Shown here: positions 1-8,451 of the stretch, in pieces
How positions within the stretch are numbered: position 1 is the first letter of the stretch
How the letters are laid out: each line of letters starts with the position of its first letter
Source: Pantoea sp. Cy-639
Lineage (GTDB): Bacteria > Pseudomonadota > Gammaproteobacteria > Pseudomonadales > Pseudomonadaceae
DNA: 64,000 nt
Direction: 5' to 3'
NCBI RefSeq assembly: GCF_011752525.1
Contig: NZ_VWXI01000005.1
Coordinates: 62,001 to 126,000 of the forward strand
The notes under the pieces: model-generated
The model's database searches: none
Seen by the model: only the letters and a program-made list of their open reading frames with translations
Told to the model about the DNA's origin: nothing
Translations under genes and position numbers: made by a program

Positions 1-449
1 GCATTCGGCAGTTGCTGCTGCAGCCACTGCAGGTGCGGGATCAGCTCGGCCTTCTCGTCCATCCGGTCGGTCTTGTTCACCGCCAGGATCACCGGGCCGG
101 TGACGTATTGCACACGTTCCAGGACCAACTGGTCCTCGTCGGTCCAGCGGGTACGGTCGACCACGAAGATCACCACGTCGACGTCCTTCAGGGCCGCCGA
201 GGCGTTGCGGTTCATGTAGCGGTTCAGGGCCTTGTCGTTGGCCTTGTGCATGCCAGGGGTGTCGACGTAGATCGCCTGCACGTCACCCTCGGTCTTGATG
301 CCGAGCATGTTGTGGCGGGTGGTCTGCGGCTTGCGCGAGGTGATCGCCAGCTTCTGTCCGAGAATGTGGTTGAGCAGGGTCGACTTGCCGACGTTGGGGC
401 GGCCGACGATGGCGACATAGCCGCAACGGGTCGAAGTGTTCTCAGTCAT
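1..449 (-). CDS. era: GTPase Era, N-terminal part (cut by window edge)
   Basis: Era is an essential Ras-like GTPase that binds the 3' end of 16S rRNA and assists 30S subunit maturation. The first ~149 residues are present and the KH RNA-binding domain lies outside the window. GTPase motifs are visible: the P-loop GRPNVGKS at residues 16-23, DTPG at 63-66 and NKTD at 125-128. The ATG at 449-447 overlaps the rnc stop by 8 bases, so the two genes are translationally coupled, as is usual in gammaproteobacteria. The identification is secure; only the C-terminus is missing. Confidence 0.97.
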   Translation of the reverse strand, partial: MTENTSTRCGYVAIVGRPNVGKSTLLNHILGQKLAITSRKPQTTRHNMLGIKTEGDVQAIYVDTPGMHKANDKALNRYMNRNASAALKDVDVVIFVVDRTRWTDEDQLVLERVQYVTGPVILAVNKTDRMDEKAELIPHLQWLQQQLPN

Positions 450-1131
450 TGCCATTCTCCACGCCCAGGGCGATCAATGCGGCGGCGGCGGCGACCTGCT
501 CGGCGATACGTCGGCTGACGCCCTGGCCACGGCTTTTCTTGTTCAGCAGGACCACTTCGCATTCGACGAAGAAGGTCCGGCAGTGCGGTTCGCCCTGGAT
601 GTCCACCACTTCGTAGCGCGGCAGCTCGCAGGCACGCGACTGCAGGAACTCCTGCAGGCGGGTTTTGGGGTCCTTGTTGGTGTCGACCAGGGTCAGGCCT
701 TCGAACTCGTCGGTCAGCCAGGCCAGGATACGTTCGCGCGCGGTCTGCATGTCCGCGTCCAGGTAGATGGCACCGATCAGTGCCTCCAGGGCATCGGCGA
801 GGATCGACTCACGGCGAAAACCACCGCTCTTGAGCTCGCCCGAGCCCAGGCGCAGGTAATCGCCCAGGTCGAAGCCTCGCGCCAGGCGGGCCAGGGTCTC
901 GCCCTTGACCAGGCGGGCGCGCAAGCGCGACAGCTGGCCTTCGCGGGCCTGCGGGAAGCGCTCGAACAGGGCCTCGCCGGCCACGAAGTTGAGGATGGCG
1001 TCACCGAGGAACTCCAGGCGTTCGTTGTTGCGCCCGGCGTAGCTGCGGTGGGTCAGGGCCAGCAGCATCTGGTCCTGGTTCTTGAAGGTGTAGCCGAGCT
1101 TGCGCTCCAGGCGGTCAAGGGAAGCGCTCAT
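442..1131 (-). CDS. rnc: Ribonuclease III
   Basis: RNase III is the double-strand-specific endoribonuclease that processes rRNA precursors and structured mRNAs. The protein has 229 residues, the usual length. The signature [10 protein letters not shown] at residues 36-45 carries the metal ligands E37, E40 and D44. The second acidic pair, D113 and E116, lies in the [10 protein letters not shown] helix. A double-stranded-RNA-binding domain fills roughly residues 154-222. The gene lies 161 bases downstream of lepB and overlaps era. In E. coli RNase III cleaves its own leader; whether the 1132-1250 leader here folds for this was not tested. Confidence 0.98.
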   Translation of the reverse strand: MSASLDRLERKLGYTFKNQDQMLLALTHRSYAGRNNERLEFLGDAILNFVAGEALFERFPQAREGQLSRLRARLVKGETLARLARGFDLGDYLRLGSGELKSGGFRRESILADALEALIGAIYLDADMQTARERILAWLTDEFEGLTLVDTNKDPKTRLQEFLQSRACELPRYEVVDIQGEPHCRTFFVECEVVLLNKKSRGQGVSRRIAEQVAAAAALIALGVENGND

Positions 1132-1251
1132 GGGGCCACCCGTACAGTGTTCGACGCGTTGTTCAAATCAACATCCTGAAAGACGGTTTGGCTATGGTCC
1201 GACGCCGGAAACGGCGGAATCTCTCGCTCCCTGAGAACACAGCCTATGTCA

Positions 1252-1285
1252 GAAAAGCAATCGGCGCTGTCCGCAGACAGCGCCG
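1252..1285 (-). terminator. Hairpin terminator or attenuator after lepB
   Basis: A perfect 10-bp stem (CGGCGCTGTC / GACAGCGCCG, 1262-1271 and 1276-1285) with a 4-base loop sits 8 bases beyond the lepB stop. On the minus strand it is followed by a short T-rich run (GCTTTTC), making it a moderate rho-independent terminator. It could partly separate lepA-lepB from rnc-era transcription. Confidence 0.6.
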
Positions 1286-1292
1286 TCGATGG

Positions 1293-2147
1293 TCAATGGA
1301 TCAGGCCGACCCGCGACAGGTTGGGGACGTGGCTGAGCTTGGGCTCCGGCCAGCTCATCCAGACCGCGAAGGCCTTGCCGACGATGTTCCGGTCCGGAAC
1401 CATGCCGTGCAGTTCCTTTGGAATGTTCGGGTCATCCCAGTAACGGCTGTCGTTGGAGTTGTCGCGGTTGTCGCCCATCATGAAGTAGTGCCCGGCCGGC
1501 ACGGTCCATTGCTGGTCCGGCGGCATGCGGTAGCGGGTCATTTCCTTGCGGATCAGGTGCTCGACCGCGCCAAGTTTTTCCTTGTACAGCTCGGCGCTGC
1601 CCAAGGTGCCCGGCTCGCTGCCGACCAGCTGCTCGGCGACCGCCTGGCCGTTGACGTACAGGCGCTTGTCGCTGGTGTAGCGGATCTGGTCACCCGGCAG
1701 GCCGACCACACGCTTGATGTAGTTGACGTTCGGGTCGCTCGGGTAGCGGAAGACCATGACATCCCCGCGCTGCGGATCACCCACCTCGATGACCTTCTTG
1801 TCGATCACCGGCAGGCGAATACCGTAGGAGAACTTGTTCACCAGGATGAAGTCGCCCACTTCCAGCGTCGGTTTCATCGACCCCGACGGGATCTGGAACG
1901 GCTCGACCAGGAACGAACGCAACACCAGCACGATGAACAGCACCGGGAAGAACGACTTGCCGTACTCGACCAGCATCGGCTCCTTGTTCAGGCGCTCGAC
2001 CACGGCCATCTCTGGCTGGTTGACGCTACCCTGGTAGTTGGCGACCGCCGCTCGCCGGCGCGGGGCCAGGAACAGCAGGTCGATCAAGCCCAACAGACCG
2101 CAGACGGCGACGGCGATGACTAGCAACAGCGGGAAATTTAGCGACAT
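1293..2147 (-). CDS. lepB: Signal peptidase I
   Basis: This inner-membrane serine protease removes signal peptides from exported proteins. Its 284 residues are typical. Two N-terminal transmembrane segments (about 5-27 and 65-80) precede the catalytic domain. The nucleophile Ser90 is in IPSGSMKPT and the general base Lys145 is in YIKRVVGLPGD, which matches the Ser/Lys dyad of E. coli LepB. The MGDNRDNSNDSR box near residue 230 is also present. The start lies 5 bases behind the lepA stop, so lepA and lepB form one transcription unit. Confidence 0.98.
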   Translation of the reverse strand: MSLNFPLLLVIAVAVCGLLGLIDLLFLAPRRRAAVANYQGSVNQPEMAVVERLNKEPMLVEYGKSFFPVLFIVLVLRSFLVEPFQIPSGSMKPTLEVGDFILVNKFSYGIRLPVIDKKVIEVGDPQRGDVMVFRYPSDPNVNYIKRVVGLPGDQIRYTSDKRLYVNGQAVAEQLVGSEPGTLGSAELYKEKLGAVEHLIRKEMTRYRMPPDQQWTVPAGHYFMMGDNRDNSNDSRYWDDPNIPKELHGMVPDRNIVGKAFAVWMSWPEPKLSHVPNLSRVGLIH

Positions 2148-2152
2148 AGGAC

Positions 2153-3952
2153 CTAGCTATCCAACCTGAGCACGGCGAGGAAGGCTTCCTGTGGAATCTC
2201 CACGTTACCCACCTGTTTCATGCGTTTCTTACCGGCCTTCTGCTTCTCCAGCAGCTTCTTCTTACGGCTGACGTCACCGCCATAGCACTTGGCCAGTACG
2301 TTCTTTCTGAGCGCCTTGACGGTTGTCCGCGCAATGATCTGGCCGCCGATAGCCGCCTGGATCGCCACGTCGAACATCTGTCGAGGGATCAGTTCCTTCA
2401 TTTTTTCGGTCAACGCACGGCCTTTGTAGGCAGCGTTGTCGCGGTGCACGATCAGGGCCAGGGCATCGACCTTGTCGCCATTGATCAGTACGTCCAGCTT
2501 GACCAGGTTGGCCGACTGGTAGCGATCGAAATGATAGTCCAGCGAAGCATAGCCGCGGCTGGTGGACTTGAGACGGTCGAAGAAGTCCAGCACCACCTCG
2601 TTCATCGGCATGTCATAGCGCACTTGCACCTGGCTGCCGAGGAACTGCATGTCGCGCTGTACGCCGCGTTTCTCGATGCACAGGGTAATGACGTTGCCCA
2701 GGTGTTCCTGCGGTACCAGAATGGTCGCGGTGACGATCGGCTCGCGGAAGTCGGCCACGGCCGAGACATCCGGCAGCTTGGACGGGTTGTCGACGACGAT
2801 GGTTTCGCCGGTCTTGAGTTCCAGCTCGTAGATCACGCTTGGCGCGGTGGTGATCAGGTCCAGGTCGTATTCGCGCTCCAGGCGCTCCTGGATGATCTCC
2901 ATGTGCAGCATGCCGAGGAAGCCGCAACGGAAGCCGAAACCCAGGGCATCGGAGCTTTCCGGCATGTACTGCAGCGACGAATCGTTCAGGGTCAGCTTCT
3001 GCAGGGCGTCGCGGAAGTCCTCGAAGTCGTCGGAACTGACCGGGAACAGACCGGCGTAGACCTGCGGCTGAATCTTCTTGAAGCCAGGCAGCACTTCGAC
3101 CTCGGGGGTCGAGGACAGGGTCAGGGTGTCACCGACCGGCGCACCATGGATATCCTTGATGCTGGCGATGATGAAGCCCACTTCACCGGCCTTCAGATCG
3201 GCGGTCTGGGTGTGCTTGGGGGTGAACACACCGACGCTGTCGACCAGGTGCACCTTGCCGGTGGACTTGACCAGGATCTTGTCGCCTTTCTTGACCCGGC
3301 CGTGGCGCACGCGCACCAACGAGACTACGCCCAGGTAGTTGTCGAACCAGGAGTCGATGATCAGTGCCTGAAGCGGCGCGTCGATATCGCCTTCCGGCGC
3401 GGGGATGGTCTGTACCAGACGCTCGAGCACCTCGTCCACGCCCATGCCGCTCTTGGCGCTGCAGGCCACTGCGTCGGTAGCGTCGATGCCGATGATCTTC
3501 TCGATCTCGTCCTTGACGCGGTCCGGGTCGGCCTGGGGCAGGTCCATCTTGTTGAGGACCGGCATGACTTCCAGACCCTGCTCGATGGCGGTATAGCAGT
3601 TGGCCACGGACTGGGCCTCGACGCCCTGGCCGGCGTCCACCACCAGCAGCGCACCCTCACAGGCCGCCAGCGAACGCGAGACTTCGTAGGTGAAGTCGAC
3701 GTGGCCGGGGGTGTCGATGAAGTTCAGCTGATAGACCTTGCCGTCCTGCGCCTTGTAGTTGAGCGTGACGCTATGGGCCTTGATGGTGATACCGCGCTCG
3801 CGCTCGAGGTCCATGGAATCGAGGACCTGGGCTTCCATTTCGCGTGCCGTCAGGCCACCGCACATCTGGATGAAACGGTCGGCCAGCGTCGACTTGCCAT
3901 GGTCGATGTGGGCGATGATGGAGAAATTGCGGATATGACTCAAATCACTCAC
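2153..3952 (-). CDS. lepA: Elongation factor 4 (LepA)
   Basis: EF-4 is a ribosome-associated translational GTPase, proposed to act in back-translocation or initiation and ribosome assembly. The protein has 599 residues, the standard length. G1 (AHIDHGKST), G3 (DTPGH) and G4 (NKMD) motifs are in the first 140 residues. The LepA-specific C-terminal domain is recognisable, with a lysine-rich stretch ([16 protein letters not shown]) near the end. lepB follows 5 bases after the stop. Confidence 0.98.
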   Translation of the reverse strand: MSDLSHIRNFSIIAHIDHGKSTLADRFIQMCGGLTAREMEAQVLDSMDLERERGITIKAHSVTLNYKAQDGKVYQLNFIDTPGHVDFTYEVSRSLAACEGALLVVDAGQGVEAQSVANCYTAIEQGLEVMPVLNKMDLPQADPDRVKDEIEKIIGIDATDAVACSAKSGMGVDEVLERLVQTIPAPEGDIDAPLQALIIDSWFDNYLGVVSLVRVRHGRVKKGDKILVKSTGKVHLVDSVGVFTPKHTQTADLKAGEVGFIIASIKDIHGAPVGDTLTLSSTPEVEVLPGFKKIQPQVYAGLFPVSSDDFEDFRDALQKLTLNDSSLQYMPESSDALGFGFRCGFLGMLHMEIIQERLEREYDLDLITTAPSVIYELELKTGETIVVDNPSKLPDVSAVADFREPIVTATILVPQEHLGNVITLCIEKRGVQRDMQFLGSQVQVRYDMPMNEVVLDFFDRLKSTSRGYASLDYHFDRYQSANLVKLDVLINGDKVDALALIVHRDNAAYKGRALTEKMKELIPRQMFDVAIQAAIGGQIIARTTVKALRKNVLAKCYGGDVSRKKKLLEKQKAGKKRMKQVGNVEIPQEAFLAVLRLDS

Positions 3953-4065
3953 GGGTCAACACTCGAAAAGGCTGCGAGCCGGACGCCCGCCGAAAAATAG
4001 CCGGGAATTGTACCTCAAGCCGGAGGGATATGGGAGATTCCTCTATCGGTCTGTGGACAACCCTT

Positions 4066-4154
4066 TGTGGGCGCGGGCTTGCCCTGCGATAAGAGCAGAC
4101 CAGACAGCAATGTTGCCTTATCAACCCTCATCGCCGGGCAAGCGCGCGCTCACG
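4066..4154. repeat. Inverted pair of degenerate REP-like elements
   Basis: Two copies of the Pseudomonas REP core face each other: TGTGGGCGCGGGCTTGCCCT... at 4066-4090 and its near reverse complement at 4130-4154, separated by ~39 bases. They lie in the lepA-mucD spacer. This is the usual paired (BIME-like) layout of P. putida REP sequences. Confidence 0.6.
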
Positions 4155-4183
4155 CAAGCACTTTCAACCTGCATCGCTCTACG

Positions 4184-4209
4184 AAAAAAGGCAGCCGAAG
4201 CTGCCCTTT
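4184..4209 (-). terminator. Rho-independent terminator of mucD
   Basis: On the minus strand the stem GGCAGC / GCTGCC with a TTCG tetraloop is followed by six T residues, 19 bases past the mucD stop. The UUCG-type loop and clean T tract make this a strong intrinsic terminator. Confidence 0.88.
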
Positions 4210-4227
4210 TCCTACCGTTCATCCAGC

Positions 4228-5661
4228 TTATTCAGCCAGTTTGAAGGTGATGAAGCTTGCGCGCCCCTGGCGCAGCACGCGCATGGACACCGAACGGTTC
4301 TTCGGCAGGTCCTTGGCGATTTCGGTGAACTGCTTGGCCGAAGTGATGGCCTGGTTGTTCAGATGGCTGATGACATCGCCCGGGCGCAGGCCGATCAACG
4401 CCGCCGGACCATCCTGGACTTCCTTGATGACCACGCCGCCCTTGAGCTCCAGGGACTTCTTCTGCTCGGCGGTCAGGTCGGCCACCGAAACCCCCAGACG
4501 ATTGCTGTTGCGCTCGGCACCGCCTTGGCCACCGGTGCCGATGTCGGCGTCTTCGTCCGGCAGCGCGCCGATGGTGATGTCCAGGGTCTGGCGCTTGCCA
4601 TTGCGGATGATCTCCAGCTTGGCCTTCTCGCCATCCTTCAAGCCACCGACCAGGTGCGGCAGGTCAGCCGACATGACGATGGGCTGGCCGTTCATGCTGA
4701 GAATCACATCGCCCACCTGCAAGCCACCCTTGGCCGCTGGACCATCTTCCAGTACCTGGGCTACCAGCGCGCCAGCAGGCTTGTCCAGGCCGAACGACTC
4801 GGCGAGGTCCTTGTTGACTTCCTGAATGACGACGCCCAGCCAGCCGCGACTGACCTTGCCGTCCTTCTTCAACTGGTTCGAGACATCGATCGCCACGTCG
4901 ATCGGGATGGCGAACGACAGGCCCATGAAGCCACCGGAGCGGGTGAAGATCTGCGAGTTGATACCCACCACCTCGCCCTTCATGTTGAACAGCGGGCCAC
5001 CGGAGTTGCCCGGATTGATCGCCACATCGGTCTGGATGAACGGCACGTAGGTGTCGTTAGGCAAGGTGCGGCCCTTGGCACTGACGATCCCCTTGGTCAC
5101 CGAGTGGTCGAAACCGAACGGCGAACCAATGGCCAGCACCCACTCACCGACCTTGAGTTTCTCGGAGTCACCCAGCTTGACGGTCGGCAGGTCCTTGCCA
5201 TCGACCTTGAGCAGCGCCACGTCGGTGCGCGGATCGGTGCCAACCAGCTTGGCCTGCAACTCGCTGCGATCAGACAGGCGGACGATGATTTCATCGGCAT
5301 CGGCGACCACGTGGTTGTTGGTCAGCACATAGCCGTCGCTGGAGATGATGAAGCCCGAGCCCAGCGACTGCGCTTCACGCTGGCGATCACCGCGAGGCGC
5401 ACGGGGCTGCTGCGGCATGTTGCGTTCGAAGAACTCGCGGAACATCGGTGGCAGGCCGTCCAGATCAGGCATCTGCCCGGCGGCCACACGGCGCTCCGGC
5501 AGTTTCTGCTTGGTACTGATGTTGACCACGGCCGGCGAGGCCTGCTCGACCAGGGTGGTGAAGTCCGGCAGCGACTCCTCGGCCTGGGCGCTGAGCACCT
5601 GGCCGAGCATGAGCACGGCGGCGAACATCGATAGGTAGGTTTTCAAGCGTGGTATTGACAT
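4228..5661 (-). CDS. mucD: Periplasmic serine protease MucD (DegP family)
   Basis: MucD is a periplasmic HtrA/DegP-type protease and chaperone that degrades misfolded envelope proteins and restrains the AlgU response. I chose the ATG at 5661 because it has a GGGAG ribosome site 6 bases upstream and starts directly with the signal peptide (cleavage after AQA, residue 27), giving 477 residues. An upstream in-frame start would add 38 residues of no export character. The triad is H117, D147 and S220 (GNSGGP), followed by two PDZ domains (about 260-345 and 385-475). It lies behind algU-mucA-mucB but has its own likely promoter. Confidence 0.96.
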   Translation of the reverse strand: MSIPRLKTYLSMFAAVLMLGQVLSAQAEESLPDFTTLVEQASPAVVNISTKQKLPERRVAAGQMPDLDGLPPMFREFFERNMPQQPRAPRGDRQREAQSLGSGFIISSDGYVLTNNHVVADADEIIVRLSDRSELQAKLVGTDPRTDVALLKVDGKDLPTVKLGDSEKLKVGEWVLAIGSPFGFDHSVTKGIVSAKGRTLPNDTYVPFIQTDVAINPGNSGGPLFNMKGEVVGINSQIFTRSGGFMGLSFAIPIDVAIDVSNQLKKDGKVSRGWLGVVIQEVNKDLAESFGLDKPAGALVAQVLEDGPAAKGGLQVGDVILSMNGQPIVMSADLPHLVGGLKDGEKAKLEIIRNGKRQTLDITIGALPDEDADIGTGGQGGAERNSNRLGVSVADLTAEQKKSLELKGGVVIKEVQDGPAALIGLRPGDVISHLNNQAITSAKQFTEIAKDLPKNRSVSMRVLRQGRASFITFKLAE

Positions 5662-5739
5662 ACGGCTCCCGTCACAACGAGCGTAGTTAGCTGTAAGGTT
5701 CCTGCAGACGCAGGAAAGGCCAGACTCCAAGAAGCCTGA

Positions 5740-5768
5740 CCTATAGAAAATTTGCGGCTGGATTGCAA
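5740..5768 (-). promoter_or_regulatory. Probable sigma-70 promoter of mucD
   Basis: On the minus strand TTGCAA (5768-5763) and TATAGG (5745-5740) are separated by 17 bases. They lie in the 171-base mucB-mucD gap, about 75 bases ahead of the mucD start. This would let mucD be expressed independently of AlgU. Confidence 0.5.
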
Positions 5769-5832
5769 ATGACAATGCTTTAATTTCATGTCAGCTCTGT
5801 GTAACAAGAACTGTCAGCGAGGCGGCGCACCT

Positions 5833-6798
5833 TCATTGGCGCGCCTGAGCATCCTGGGCTCGCATCGACAAGGCAACACGCTCGGCGGTCCCCAGCGGGA
5901 TCTCACCGACCACGGTGACCATCACCTTGCCGTTGGGCGTGGTGAGACGACGCGAGACGGCCACGGTCGGGCCGAGCTGGGTGCGGATGTCACTGCCCCC
6001 GCCATCGTTGACCGGCTCGAGGAACACCGAGAATCGCGCCAGGCCATCGTCATACATCAGGCTGCTGACCATGCTCTTGCGCTCCGGGTCGCGGCGAACG
6101 CTGCTGTTGATCAACTCGAAGCCCGGCGGCAGCCAGTCGGAGCGCCAGTCGGCGACCGTATCTGAATGAGCCGAGGCGATGTGCTCGACCGGCTTGCAAG
6201 CGCTGCCGGCGCGCAGGTCGTCGTCAGTCGGCAGATCATCGGTGTCCAGGCGGGTCATCTGGAAACGCTCGAGCAATTGGCCTTTGTCGTTGAGCATCAA
6301 CGAGCGCAGGGGTAGGCCTGTGCGACGATCCAGGTGCAGTTCGAAGGCATAGCGGTGCTGGTCGCGCGGGGTGAGCGTGACGATCACCGCGTCGCGACCG
6401 GCAACCCGCGACTTGCCGGCCACGCTCAGGTCGTACCAGCTCATCAGCTTGAGGGGATCAAGCACACGCGGTGCGCTGTCGGGGGCTGCGCCCACGCCAC
6501 TGACCAGGGCGCCACTGACGCACTGCACCTTGCCATCGACACGCACGATTTCCTGGGTCGAGCCATCGAGCTGCAGCAACCGCTCGCTGACCTTGCCATT
6601 CTGGACACGGTGCCAGATGACATGGGTGGAGAAGCTGCCATTGCGCTCGTAGACGAAGGAGCCCTGGTAACTCTGCTCTTGTTCAGCCCGTGCCAGCTTG
6701 TTCAGCCACTCGCTCGCCTCGGGCGAGGAATTGGCCGCCAGTGCCTGCACCGTCAGGCTGCTGCCGAGCAGCAGCGACAGGAGAGGTAGCGCGCGCAT
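5833..6798 (-). CDS. mucB: Sigma factor AlgU regulatory protein MucB
   Basis: MucB (RseB homologue) is a periplasmic protein that binds the periplasmic domain of the anti-sigma factor MucA and shields it from AlgW cleavage; mislocalised lipids or lipopolysaccharide release it. The 321 residues begin with a signal peptide ending near QALA (residue 21). The two RseB domains (lipoprotein-like N-terminal part, smaller C-terminal part from about residue 215) fit the family. The start lies 12 bases behind mucA, inside the algU operon. Confidence 0.96.
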   Translation of the reverse strand: MRALPLLSLLLGSSLTVQALAANSSPEASEWLNKLARAEQEQSYQGSFVYERNGSFSTHVIWHRVQNGKVSERLLQLDGSTQEIVRVDGKVQCVSGALVSGVGAAPDSAPRVLDPLKLMSWYDLSVAGKSRVAGRDAVIVTLTPRDQHRYAFELHLDRRTGLPLRSLMLNDKGQLLERFQMTRLDTDDLPTDDDLRAGSACKPVEHIASAHSDTVADWRSDWLPPGFELINSSVRRDPERKSMVSSLMYDDGLARFSVFLEPVNDGGGSDIRTQLGPTVAVSRRLTTPNGKVMVTVVGEIPLGTAERVALSMRAQDAQARQ

Positions 6799-6810
6799 GA
6801 TCCTCCTTAC

Positions 6811-7401
6811 TTAGCGGTTTTCCAGGCTGGCGGCACGCGCATAAGGCAGTGCGGTCTCGGTACCCTTGAGCGCGGACTCCTGGGCATGCTGGCGCAGGTA
6901 GCCTGGCAGGCGCTGATCCCATCCGGCCTGATTCTGCAGCACGCCATTGGCCATCGGCCCGGTCGGTTGTTCGCTGCTCTCACTATAGCCGGCCAGAACC
7001 GCTGGCCCCTTGGCCTGCGGCATGCTCAGACCCTGCTGTACCGGTTGCTGGGCGGCCAGCTGGGCACCGGTGATCTCGTCCTGGTTGTAGAAGCGCACAC
7101 CTGCCAGTACGGCGACGGTTACCGAGGCGGCGACCGCCAGGCGACCGATGCTGCGCCAAGCCCCCTGCTTGACCTTGGCCGGTACGGCCTCGTCGGCCAG
7201 CGCCGCGGACACCGCCGAGGCGAGGTCCAGCTTGGGCAGCAGCAGTTCCCTGTGCATCGCTGCGCGAGCGACCTGGTAACGCGACCAGGTGGCACGGGTT
7301 TCGGCATCGTCGGTGGCATTCAACACCCGACGCAGTTCCAGTTCGTCCGCTTCGTTATCCATCACCGCGGACAGCGATTCCTGCAAAGCTTCACGACTCA
7401 T
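6811..7401 (-). CDS. mucA: Anti-sigma factor MucA
   Basis: MucA is a single-pass inner-membrane protein that holds AlgU inactive. Its cytoplasmic N-terminus (MSREALQESLSAVMDNEAD, an RseA-type sigma-binding region) precedes a transmembrane helix at about residues 86-103. The periplasmic tail is the target of AlgW and MucB. At 196 residues it is full length, with no sign of the mucA frameshifts found in mucoid isolates. Confidence 0.96.
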   Translation of the reverse strand: MSREALQESLSAVMDNEADELELRRVLNATDDAETRATWSRYQVARAAMHRELLLPKLDLASAVSAALADEAVPAKVKQGAWRSIGRLAVAASVTVAVLAGVRFYNQDEITGAQLAAQQPVQQGLSMPQAKGPAVLAGYSESSEQPTGPMANGVLQNQAGWDQRLPGYLRQHAQESALKGTETALPYARAASLENR

Positions 7402-7432
7402 GGCGGTTCCTCTCTTGGCTGTCGCCGCTGTC

Positions 7433-8014
7433 TCAGGTTTCCTGCAACAGAGGCTGCAGGGCTTTATCTATGGCCTCCCGAGCGCGGAAGATTCGAGAGC
7501 GCACGGTACCCACCGGACATTGCATGACACTGGCAATGTCTTCGTAACTCAGACCGTCGAACTCACGCAGGGTCAGGGCCGTGCGCAGGTCTTCCGGCAG
7601 TTGCTGGATCGTGCGATGGACAGTGCCTTCGATTTCATCCCGCAACAACGAGCGCTCTGGGGACTCGAGATCCTTGAGGCCATGATCGCCGTCGTAAAAC
7701 TCCGCATCCTCGGAGCTCACATCACTGTCTGGCGGCCGTCTTCCACGAGACACCAGGTAGTTCTTCGCCGTATTGATGGCGATGCGGTACAGCCACGTGT
7801 AGAACGCACTGTCGCCGCGAAAGTTGCCCAGCGCACGGTATGCCTTGATGAAGGCTTCCTGCGCCACGTCCTGCGCTTCATGGGTGTCGTGGACAAAACG
7901 CACGATCAACCCGAGAATCTTGTGCTGATACTTCAGCACCAACAGATCGAACGCTCGCCTGTCGCCGCGCTGCACGCGCTCGACAAGCTGCTGATCCTCT
8001 TCCTGGGTTAGCAT
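7433..8014 (-). CDS. algU: ECF sigma factor AlgU (RpoE / sigma-22)
   Basis: AlgU is the extracytoplasmic-stress sigma factor that directs envelope-stress and exopolysaccharide genes. I place the start at the ATG at 8014 (193 residues, identical in length to P. aeruginosa AlgU), with GAGGA 6 bases upstream; an in-frame GTG two codons earlier is less likely. Region 2 (QDVAQEAFIKAYRAL, YTWLYRIAINTAKN) and region 4 (LTLREFDGLSYEDIASVM) are intact. It leads the algU-mucA-mucB operon and has an AlgU-type promoter upstream. Confidence 0.98.
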   Translation of the reverse strand: MLTQEEDQQLVERVQRGDRRAFDLLVLKYQHKILGLIVRFVHDTHEAQDVAQEAFIKAYRALGNFRGDSAFYTWLYRIAINTAKNYLVSRGRRPPDSDVSSEDAEFYDGDHGLKDLESPERSLLRDEIEGTVHRTIQQLPEDLRTALTLREFDGLSYEDIASVMQCPVGTVRSRIFRAREAIDKALQPLLQET

Positions 8015-8073
8015 GAACACTCCTCAGTGAACTCGAAGGAGCGTTGCGACAGCCATCGTTCAGGCTTGCAACC

Positions 8074-8100
8074 ATAGACTCGGGCTTTGCGCAAAAGTTC
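8074..8100 (-). promoter_or_regulatory. AlgU-dependent autoregulatory promoter
   Basis: On the minus strand GAACTT (8100-8095) is followed after 16 bases by TCTAT (8078-8074). The sigma-E/AlgU consensus is GAACTT-N16/17-TCTGA, so this is a near-perfect match and explains autoregulation of the operon. It lies ~60 bases ahead of the algU start. Confidence 0.85.
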
Positions 8101-8350
8101 TCCCCCTTCAAGCAAGTTTCCTGCGGCCTTCGATCGGCCGCACGAAAGACGCAGCGCGGTCACAGCCGGCTGCGTCGATAATCTGGACTCATATACGCAG
8201 GTGTCAGCCCAAGGTAGAGCTGCCGCCCTGCGTCGCCGCGGCAAAGTGAGGCGCACGGGCAGCCTTCATAGGATTTCCCAGGCTGTCGGAAAGTTCCCAA
8301 AAAGATCGCCAGCATGCCGCAAGCGCCATTGGAAATCAGGCCCTTGGGGC

Positions 8351-8359
8351 TGCTATAAA
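8351..8359 (+). promoter_or_regulatory. Possible extended -10 promoter element for nadB
   Basis: TGCTATAAA matches an extended -10 (TGnTATAAT) about 90 bases before the nadB start. The only -35 candidate (TTGGAA) is spaced 19 bases away, so the call is tentative. Confidence 0.35.
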
Positions 8360-8451
8360 GGCATCCCGGCCCACTTCCACGATAGTTTCACTGTGCCATC
8401 GGCGCGTGACTATTGTGCCGTGCCCCTTCCAAAGATTACTAGTGTCCCGAC

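Larger units (their letters stand above)
8015..8451. other. Divergent algU-nadB intergenic region
   Basis: This 437-base gap separates two divergent genes. It holds the AlgU-type promoter near the algU side and a possible extended -10 element on the nadB side. No convincing protein-coding frame or RNA gene was seen in the middle. Confidence 0.6.

Noticed and set aside
1188..2123. Long open frame antisense to lepB
   Set aside because: High-GC third-position bias creates long open frames opposite real genes; the protein has no recognisable family, and lepB with both catalytic residues explains the region.
2444..4000. 518-codon open frame antisense to lepA
   Set aside because: Composition (His/Gln/Val/Asp-rich) is that of an antisense shadow; lepA is fully intact on the other strand.
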